A stretch of 64,000 bases of DNA from CAMEGH01 sp052103595 (GTDB lineage Bacteria > Patescibacteriota > Saccharimonadia > Saccharimonadales > Saccharimonadaceae). Positions 58,379-64,000 of this stretch are shown here, piece after piece. Below the pieces are notes generated by a model. The model was not told where the DNA came from and searched no databases. It was given only the letters and a program-made list of their open reading frames with translations. The stretch lies in contig JBQEKC010000001.1 of NCBI GenBank assembly GCA_052103595.1, forward strand, positions 124,001 to 188,000, in the 5' to 3' direction. The translations under genes and the position numbers were made by a program. Each line of letters starts with the position of its first letter. Position 1 is the stretch's first letter.

Positions 58379-59332
58379 TTATAAGTGTGGTGCAAGCGCC
58401 GCTCGAACATCTTCGGTACTTTTACAGTGCATTAAGGTGTCACGAAGCTCTTTTGCTCCATCAAAATCACGTACATAAATTTTGAAAAAGCGCTTGAGTG
58501 TTTCAAACGGACGATTGGTGTGCGGCTGCCATTGATCGAAGAGATCAAGATGAAGCAGGAGGAGGCTGAGGAGCTCGGCTTTTTTGCTACCCTCTTTCGT
58601 TACACCCTCATTAAAACAAAACGGATCATGAAAAATCCCCCGCCCTATCATCACGCCATTCACGCCAGGGTGTTTGCGCACAAGTTCCTCGCCGTGGGCG
58701 TGGTTTTCAATATCACCATTAATGGTCAGAAGCGTGCCAGGCGCAATTTCATCACGCAGCGCTACAATATCATCAATTAGTTCAAAATGTGCGGGTACTT
58801 TGCTCATTTCTTTTTTGGTGCGCAAATGAATCGTTAAATTGACGATATCTTGCTGTAAAAGTGTTGTGAGCCAGTTGCGCCATTCATCAACATGTGTGTA
58901 GCCAAGGCGTGTTTTTACGCTGACGGGCAAGCCAGCAGTTTTAGCGGCTGCAATTGCAGCGACGGCTACTTCTGGTTTTCGGATCAGCGCTGATCCGCCC
59001 GATTTAATTGCGCTTTTTGCTGGACACCCCATGTTGATGTCGATGCCGTGAAAGCCGAGTTCTTTACAGTGCTCGGCTAATTGCTCCATGTCGCCCGGTT
59101 CGCCGCCCCAGATTTGTGCCACAATTGGGTCTTCATCTTCGGTACGAATCAATCGCCCGCCAATGGCTTTTTCACCAGCATGTACCCAGCCGGTTGCGTT
59201 GGTAAATTCGCTGTACCAAATATCAGGTGCGCCGGCTTTTGCCACCACGTGCCGAAAAATCACATCCGTCACCGCTTCCATCGGCGCCAAAATGTAAAAA
59301 GGCTGAGGTAAATTATTCCAAAAATTTGACAT
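58379..59332 (-). CDS. tRNA-dihydrouridine synthase
   Basis: The 317-residue FMN enzyme reduces specific uridines in tRNA. It has ILAPMEAVTDVIFRHV near residue 13, the active-site GIDINMGCPAKSAIKSGG with the catalytic Cys near residue 100, VSVKTRLGY, and a conserved LTINGDI and GVMIGRGIFHDP phosphate-binding end. DusA, DusB and DusC cannot be told apart by eye. ATG 59330-59332 is the start; the upstream extension reads into the tRNA region. Confidence 0.93.
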   Translation of the reverse strand: MSNFWNNLPQPFYILAPMEAVTDVIFRHVVAKAGAPDIWYSEFTNATGWVHAGEKAIGGRLIRTEDEDPIVAQIWGGEPGDMEQLAEHCKELGFHGIDINMGCPAKSAIKSGGSALIRKPEVAVAAIAAAKTAGLPVSVKTRLGYTHVDEWRNWLTTLLQQDIVNLTIHLRTKKEMSKVPAHFELIDDIVALRDEIAPGTLLTINGDIENHAHGEELVRKHPGVNGVMIGRGIFHDPFCFNEGVTKEGSKKAELLSLLLLHLDLFDQWQPHTNRPFETLKRFFKIYVRDFDGAKELRDTLMHCKSTEDVRAALAPHL

Positions 59333-59439
59333 AGATATTCTTTCTGTTTGATGGCGTTGACACCTTCCACTGCCAATGAGCATGCATAAACAATGGGAGA
59401 TGCAGCAAAGAAGCGCTGCAAAACGCCGTGAGGCACTTG

Positions 59440-59518
59440 TCGGGATAGCAGGAGTCGAACCTACGACCTCCTAGCAGTCTTTCTCTGCTAGTTGCTCTAA
59501 CCACTGAGCTACACCCCG
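59440..59518 (-). tRNA. tRNA-like gene with aberrant anticodon arm; isotype unclear
   Basis: Acceptor CGGGGTG/TATCCCG, D-arm GCTC-AGTGGTTA-GAGC and T-arm GTAGG-TTCGACT-CCTGC are good. The anticodon arm is not: CTAGC and GCTAG close an 11-base loop (AGAGAAAGACT), or CTAGCAG and CTGCTAG close a 7-base loop AGAAAGA that lacks U33. The molecule is about 6 bases longer than a class I tRNA, and the 3' end reads A-CAA, not A-CCA, while both other tRNAs here encode CCA. It may be a tRNA with a small insertion, a pseudogene or a specialised tRNA-like RNA. Confidence 0.55.
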
Positions 59519-59611
59519 GGCGCTATCTTTGCTGATAACATGAGTAGGCATTGTTTCTTGTAAAAACAGGCGCTACACTAAAACGTATTATACTTATTTA
59601 CATCTGATATG

Positions 59612-62600
59612 TCAAAGGTGGGCTGGCTCGTTTGCACCGTTCAAAAGATCTTCCTCGAAGGCAAGCATTCCTTTGTAGGTAGCATCGTAATTGCTCGTAT
59701 CCGGGAAACTAAGATCCATTACATGTTGCCATATCACACCAACGAGTTGCTTAAAGCGGTCAAATTCTTCTTCCGAAACGTCGCCTAAATGGAGCGCAAT
59801 AATTTGCCCAGCTTTGTCAGGTTCGACAAATTGCAGTACGCCATCGACAAAGGTGTAGTTGCGAAAATCGCGTGATTCTTCAACGAGCAATTTGTAAAAC
59901 AGTAATTGTTGGCGATATTTGTGTGCTTTAATTTTTTGATAATCGGCACCTTTCCCCCACTCGGCTACAGGCGAACCGGTCTTGTAATCAGTCACAAGAA
60001 TGGTCTTTTCTTCAACGTCAATATCGGCGAGGTCAAGCTTACCAGTAAGTTGCGCATCGCCAAGTCGTGCTTGCTGATGAGAAAAGTTGAGCTCAGCGGA
60101 TTGATTAGTGGTAAACGTGCTGTACTTTTCGGCCAGAAATGTTTGGAGTGCTTCGATACCTTTGGCATGGAAATGTTCAAACTCATCACTCGTGAGCTGC
60201 GCTTGGCGGAGCAATTGCTCGAATGTGCGCATAATGTCTTCTTCGGCCTGTGGTTGATTGTTGGCTTTCAGGTGATCGTGCGCCTGCTGTAGCGCGCCGT
60301 GAATCGCCGACCCGTAGCTTGCATGCGGGCTGTATGCCGATGGGAAATGTAGCAAGTTATTCAGCAAAAAGTGTTGCGGACCGCCGCGACTCACGTCGAT
60401 AAAATTATTAATATGCGTGGCGCTGAGTTTGTAATGTTCGAGTGTGCTAGCAAGTTGCTGGCGCATCGAATCTACCGGTAATGTGACGATTGGCGCGTAC
60501 CATTCGGCCTGAATCATTTCGCTGGCAAGATCTTTTGCCTCGATATTTGGCGTGATGCGTTCCATTTCGGCATCCTCGACCAAAAAGTTTGCGAGCATCA
60601 ATTCTTTGCCGTTGCCGGCTTGTTCGCTATGCGAAATAAACAGCTGGCGTTTGGCGCGCGTCATGCCGACAAAGAAAAGTCGCAGGCGCTCTTCCATGGA
60701 ATCGTTGTTTTTGCGTAGACGCAAGTTTTCTGGGTACGCGATAGCGTTGCCGCCGCTGCGGGCTTTGTTGCCCCAGTTTGTATCGACGGCGTTTGCTAAA
60801 TATACCGTGTCGAATTCGAGCCCTTTCGACGAATGGGCGCTCATCAAGCGAACACTGGCGGCGTCATCGCCAATGTGGCGCAGGCTGGTGATGCTGGTGT
60901 TGGCGTCGCTGCATTGCTGCAAGAATTGCAAAAAGTGCGCCAAACGTGGCTGCTCATCTTCGGTGTCGTGATCGCGGAGTTTTGTGCGAATGGCAGTCAA
61001 ATTGGCCAGGTGCGACAGATATTTTTCTGGTTGGCCGGCAAAAAAGTGTGCTTTCAGTGGCGACGTAAAGCTATCCGCTTCGCTATCTGCGGACGAAAGC
61101 GTATCCTCGCCAATCAAAATATCAAGCATGCGCTCAAGCGGCGTGTACGTACTGGCGCCGGCGCAGGCAATCAGCCATTTGGCGAGGCTGGCGGTTTGCT
61201 CGTTCACTTGCATGGCTTCAAGCCACAACGTGCGGTCGCGATACGCTTTTAGACTGACTTCCCACAGCGCTTCTGGCGCAATGTTCCAGGCAGGATGGCT
61301 GAGCGTTTGGGAAATACACTCGCTGGTTTCGTCGAGCTTATTTTCGGCGATGGCTTGCACAATCCGTGCGATGGCCGCCAGTTGCACAACCACTTCATCT
61401 TGCAATACGTTATCGCGCTTGTCGTAGCTAATAGGAATGTTTTTGTCGGCAAAATACGGTAGCAACGCTTCAAGGTCGGCGTGGCGACGTGCGAGTACGG
61501 CAATTTCTTGCGGTTCAACACCTTGGGCAATTTGTTCGGCAATTGACGCAACAATCCACGAGCGCTCCCCTGCGATGTGCGGCAGCGTGGCAAGTGTCGT
61601 GCGGCTCCGTTCGGCAGATTTGTGCGGCGCCAACGTTTTATCAAGCTCGGCGATGTGGCGCTCCAGCCGCTCGGTGCCTTGGGTGATTACGTTGCGCGCG
61701 GTCGAAAGAATAATCGGTGCGCTGCGGTAATTGTCGGTCAGTGTGACTAATTTGGCACCTTCGTACTGCGCACGGAACTGCAAAATATTACCAACGTCCG
61801 CACCCTGAAAGCCGTAAATCGCTTGGTCGTCATCGCCCACCACCATAATATTTGGCGCGCCTTCGTTGGCGTCGTTATCGGTTAAACTTTGCAAAATACG
61901 CATTTGCGCCAGGTTAGTATCCTGGAATTCGTCGACCATAATGTATTGATATTTTTCCTGCAATTCGTAGCGCAGTTCGGGGATTGTTTCGATCGCGTGC
62001 ACCACTTGCACGATCATATCGTCGTAATCAAACAGCGCGGCTTTCTTCATAATTTCAACGTACAGGCGGTAGACTTCTACGAGCGCGCGCAGTTTGGTTT
62101 GTTGCTTGCTGGTTTTTAGGATGATAGTTTTGGTGGCATCGACGGTGAGCCATTGCTTTTTCCATTCGGTCAACGGTGGCGTGATTTTTGGGTGCTCGGC
62201 AGCAGCGGCAAGCGCGCGTTGCAAGCTGGCACGAAGCGTGTCGCTGAGGCGCGGCAAGGCGGCGATTGGCTGCGGTTCGTTGATGTCGGCAAGTTCGGCG
62301 GCGGCTTGGCCAAGCTTTTCGAACGTGGCTTTGCTAATGCGCCCGGCAAATACGTCGCGCAAAATTGGTTCGGCAATGGCGATCACTTCGTCGTTGGCGT
62401 CAAGCACGGCGGTGAGTTCGTCGGCGCTTAAACCAGAACGTTTAATGTCCGAAATCGAACTTTTAATGGCGTTAATTGCGGTAAATTCGCCGTTCATAGT
62501 AGTTTTGAGCGGATTATCGTACGGAAGCGCGGTTAAAATATCGGTTAAAATGCGGTGCTGATTGAGTTCATCAGCCGGCTGAAACTGCGCGCCACTGTAA

Positions 62601-62914
62601 AAATGCTCGCGGTGGCGGCTCATAATGTCGCTGCCAAACGCGTGGAACGTATAAATGCTGACGTTGTACGCCTCGCGCCCAATAATGCTTGAAAGGCGTT
62701 TTTGCATCGCAACCGAGCCGCTGTCGGTAAAGGTTAAGCACAAAATATTTTCTGGCAAGACATCTGTTTTTTGTAAGATATTTGCCGCGCGCATGCTGAG
62801 CAGTTCGGTCTTGCCCGTGCCCGGCCCGGCCACCACCATCACCGGCCCATCGATCGTATCGACCGCCGTTTTTTGGTGCTGATTGAGGTTTTGGTAGCGC
62901 GCTGTAAAGTCCAT
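59612..62914 (-). CDS. UvrD/PcrA-type superfamily 1 helicase fused to a PD-(D/E)XK nuclease
   Basis: The 1100-residue protein has the SF1 helicase motifs: Q region LNQHQKTAV, Walker A AGPGTGKTELL near residue 32, DEFQDTN (motif II) near 335, GDDDQAIYGFQGA (motif III), TDNYRS (IV), SAHSSKGLEFDTVYL (V) and VGMTRAKRQL (VI). The C-terminal 250 residues hold a RecB-like nuclease: ELNFS, GKLDLADIDVEEKTILVTDYKTG (cut here: LVTDYKTG) with the catalytic Asp and Lys. It likely processes DNA ends like AddA or acts in recombination repair. It ends with TGA. Confidence 0.93.
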   Translation of the reverse strand: MDFTARYQNLNQHQKTAVDTIDGPVMVVAGPGTGKTELLSMRAANILQKTDVLPENILCLTFTDSGSVAMQKRLSSIIGREAYNVSIYTFHAFGSDIMSRHREHFYSGAQFQPADELNQHRILTDILTALPYDNPLKTTMNGEFTAINAIKSSISDIKRSGLSADELTAVLDANDEVIAIAEPILRDVFAGRISKATFEKLGQAAAELADINEPQPIAALPRLSDTLRASLQRALAAAAEHPKITPPLTEWKKQWLTVDATKTIILKTSKQQTKLRALVEVYRLYVEIMKKAALFDYDDMIVQVVHAIETIPELRYELQEKYQYIMVDEFQDTNLAQMRILQSLTDNDANEGAPNIMVVGDDDQAIYGFQGADVGNILQFRAQYEGAKLVTLTDNYRSAPIILSTARNVITQGTERLERHIAELDKTLAPHKSAERSRTTLATLPHIAGERSWIVASIAEQIAQGVEPQEIAVLARRHADLEALLPYFADKNIPISYDKRDNVLQDEVVVQLAAIARIVQAIAENKLDETSECISQTLSHPAWNIAPEALWEVSLKAYRDRTLWLEAMQVNEQTASLAKWLIACAGASTYTPLERMLDILIGEDTLSSADSEADSFTSPLKAHFFAGQPEKYLSHLANLTAIRTKLRDHDTEDEQPRLAHFLQFLQQCSDANTSITSLRHIGDDAASVRLMSAHSSKGLEFDTVYLANAVDTNWGNKARSGGNAIAYPENLRLRKNNDSMEERLRLFFVGMTRAKRQLFISHSEQAGNGKELMLANFLVEDAEMERITPNIEAKDLASEMIQAEWYAPIVTLPVDSMRQQLASTLEHYKLSATHINNFIDVSRGGPQHFLLNNLLHFPSAYSPHASYGSAIHGALQQAHDHLKANNQPQAEEDIMRTFEQLLRQAQLTSDEFEHFHAKGIEALQTFLAEKYSTFTTNQSAELNFSHQQARLGDAQLTGKLDLADIDVEEKTILVTDYKTGSPVAEWGKGADYQKIKAHKYRQQLLFYKLLVEESRDFRNYTFVDGVLQFVEPDKAGQIIALHLGDVSEEEFDRFKQLVGVIWQHVMDLSFPDTSNYDATYKGMLAFEEDLLNGANEPAHL

Positions 62915-63017
62915 ATACCCAGTTTACCATTTTTGCGGAGTTTGTGTGCTCGAGCGACGGTTTGTATTGGACAAATGAAAAGAGAGCAGTTTATTTAAAA
63001 GACATGCTCGGGTCTTT

Positions 63018-63031
63018 GCTAGTATCTTGAT
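63018..63031 (+). repeat. 14-bp inverted repeat arm (3' side of the secreted gene)
   Basis: GCTAGTATCTTGAT on the plus strand is perfectly complementary to 63479-63492. It lies after the stop codon of the frameshifted secreted-protein gene, in its 3' untranslated region. Confidence 0.8.
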
Positions 63032-63053
63032 TGTTGACGCCTGGTTGTGCGAC

Positions 63054-63442
63054 CTAGGAAAGGGCGCAGTAGTGACCGCGAAGGAACGAGTAGCTACATA
63101 CCCAGTCGTAGTACTGTCCGTTGACCTTCGGAGATTTCATCGTAGCGCCCCAGCTAGAGGGGCTTCCACTGCAGCCGACGCGCAGCTTGTATTGACTTGG
63201 CTGCGAGAGCGTGAACTGATAGCCGTTGCCGCCTGTCAGTGTCGCGTACCCGCTATTTGCGTTGTCGGCTTCAACCCATACTCCAACGAGCTGGTTGTTG
63301 CCGTAAAAGCAAGTTGCGCAGTGCCGGAGATTGTTCCGCTAGCTGCTGTTGCACTTGGCGCAGCACCTAGGGAGATTGCTGACGCCGCAAGGGTTGCGAC
63401 ACCAAGAACAGCCATCTTCTTCTTCTTCAGGGTTTGGATCAT
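63054..63442 (-). pseudogene. Secreted orphan protein gene with a -1 frameshift
   Basis: ATG 63440-63442 opens a signal peptide (MIQTLKKKKMAVLGVATLAA, then SATA before cleavage). That frame ends at TGA after 68 residues. A -1 shift at the T-run in GCTTTTACGG (near 63312) joins it to a clean frame of about 85 codons ending at TAG 63054-63056. The shifted frame encodes VGVWVEADNANSGYATL, VGCSGSPSSWGATM, YYDWVCSYS and HYCALS, clearly a folded, Cys-containing secreted domain. Corrected length is about 129 residues. Possible causes are a single missing T (mutation or sequencing error) or programmed frameshifting. The open frame on the plus strand here is a shadow. Confidence 0.7.
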
Positions 63443-63478
63443 CGCAATGACCGCCTTTCTGATTTTGTCAGTTGGTCG

Positions 63479-63492
63479 ATCAAGATACTAGC
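63479..63492 (-). repeat. 14-bp inverted repeat arm (5' side of the secreted gene)
   Basis: On the minus strand this reads GCTAGTATCTTGAT, starting about 2 bases after the predicted transcription start (near 63494). Its complement lies at 63018-63031, past the stop codon. Confidence 0.8.
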
Positions 63493-63500
63493 CATTGATG

Positions 63501-63529
63501 ATAGTAGCGGGTAGCGCGACAAAAAGTAA
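63501..63529 (-). promoter_or_regulatory. Promoter of the frameshifted secreted gene
   Basis: TTACTT (63524-63529), 17 bases, TACTAT (63501-63506) on the minus strand. The promoter is intact, which suggests the gene is still transcribed. Confidence 0.6.
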
Positions 63530-63532
63530 GCC

Positions 63533-64000
63533 TTAAACAATAAAAATTCTAAAAATCGGAATTAATAAGATCATGGCTGCTGCGAGTATGAGTATGTAAG
63601 TAGCTAGTGCAAGAGTGCTAAGGTGCGGATCGGAAAGCTTAACTACGTAGCGCGTATGTGCGTATTCGTAGAGTCTTTCTATGCAAAGAATGGCAGTTAA
63701 AGCGACGAGTGATTCGAAAATGCTATTTGTAAAAAGGTGGTTTGCGATATTATTGAAGTGCTGCGGTAAGACAATAAAGATAAGGGCTGCAGATATAATC
63801 CACATTTGAGCGTCTATCGTCCGCCTGGCAAATAAAACGGTCAGGAAGATAAGTCCGTACAGTAGGGGCGCTGCGGCGGAATAGACGACGGCGGATAGGT
63901 CGTCTCCACTCATATTTTTGCTGATGCTGCCAATTAATATGCTGACACCTAGGAAGAGGACTAGAGTAGAACCGATGCTTGCTGTCCACGGTAATATATC
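63533..64000 (-). CDS. Integral membrane protein, 5' end beyond the window
   Basis: The frame is open from the right edge to TAA at 63533-63535. An internal ATG at 63911-63913 could be a start, but the upstream 29 codons continue with a convincing membrane segment (TLVLFLGVSILIGSI), so the gene most likely begins outside the window. At least 155 residues with about five hydrophobic segments (SAAAPLLYGLIFLTVLFARR, WIISAALIFIVLP, LVALTAILCIERLY, LATYILILAAAMILLIPIF). No family recognised. Confidence 0.7.
   Translation of the reverse strand, partial: DILPWTASIGSTLVLFLGVSILIGSISKNMSGDDLSAVVYSAAAPLLYGLIFLTVLFARRTIDAQMWIISAALIFIVLPQHFNNIANHLFTNSIFESLVALTAILCIERLYEYAHTRYVVKLSDPHLSTLALATYILILAAAMILLIPIFRIFIV

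Noticed and set aside
63027..63491. 154-codon open frame on the plus strand
   Set aside because: It is the mirror of the frameshifted secreted gene; it has no promoter or ribosome binding site, and the minus-strand frames give a signal peptide and a folded domain.

Overview
The window looks like a stretch of a small, gene-dense genome of the Candidate Phyla Radiation (Patescibacteria), most likely Candidatus Saccharibacteria (TM7). This is inferred from gene content and style, not from a marker-gene tree. Genes are tightly packed and many overlap by a few bases. Housekeeping genes (topA, dprA, pth, der, gltX, smpB, pyrH, dinB, xth, a complete F-type ATP synthase) alternate with lineage-specific small proteins, two-component systems, a sortase and secreted proteins. 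TGA is used as an ordinary stop, so a Gracilibacteria/SR1-type recoded genetic code is not supported.

Layout. 1-1.4 kb: a lipoprotein gene broken by an in-frame TGA, with a short attenuator-like transcription unit upstream. 1.4-4.1 kb: topA and a small orphan gene. 4.2-7.7 kb: two divergent thiol-redox modules (DsbA-like protein plus a membrane protein with a GLGCxxCG motif) around a Fur-family regulator and a DsrE-like protein. 7.7-9.4 kb: dprA, a strongly structured 340-nt RNA of unknown identity, and an orphan gene. 9.5-14 kb: a DUF475 membrane protein, then a second Fur-family regulator divergent from a CooC/MinD-type ATPase and a cysteine synthase-rhodanese fusion. The shared promoter region carries three TTGCAA half-sites matching the nickel-regulator (Nur) box. 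14-26.5 kb: der, a pseudouridine synthase, two histidine kinase/response regulator pairs (one tied to a DUF3048 protein), an actinobacterial-type SGNH hydrolase, tRNA-Glu and gltX. 26.5-30.8 kb: envelope genes (DUF4367-like, PEGA, sortase) and tRNA-Leu. 31-39 kb: two HAD hydrolases, exonuclease III, orphan membrane proteins, a duplicated orphan cassette with matching structured leaders, an alpha/beta hydrolase and smpB. 39-45 kb: pyrH, three glycosyltransferases, an ABC-F ATPase and a glutaredoxin. 45.8-51 kb: a dinB operon, a DEAD-box helicase and a YhgE-like membrane protein. 51.1-57.7 kb: atp operon (AtpI-like, a, c, b, delta, alpha, gamma, beta, epsilon). 57.7-64 kb: a secreted protein, a Dus enzyme, an odd tRNA, a large UvrD/PD-(D/E)XK helicase-nuclease, a frameshifted secreted protein and a partial membrane protein.

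Two styles of 5' end recur. Many core genes have a TATAAT-like -10 element 6-8 bases before the start codon, so they are predicted to be leaderless. Most orphan or secreted genes instead have a TTGACT/17 bp/TGC-TATAAT promoter, a short leader often containing a hairpin, a strong AGGAG ribosome binding site and their own terminator.

The most unusual items are the structured RNA at 8.6-8.9 kb, the Nur-like operator with its CooC/CS-rhodanese pair, the duplicated DsbA/GLGCxxCG redox locus, the paired cassettes at 36.7-37.9 kb, the aberrant tRNA at 59.4 kb, and two secreted-protein genes whose frames are broken but otherwise intact.
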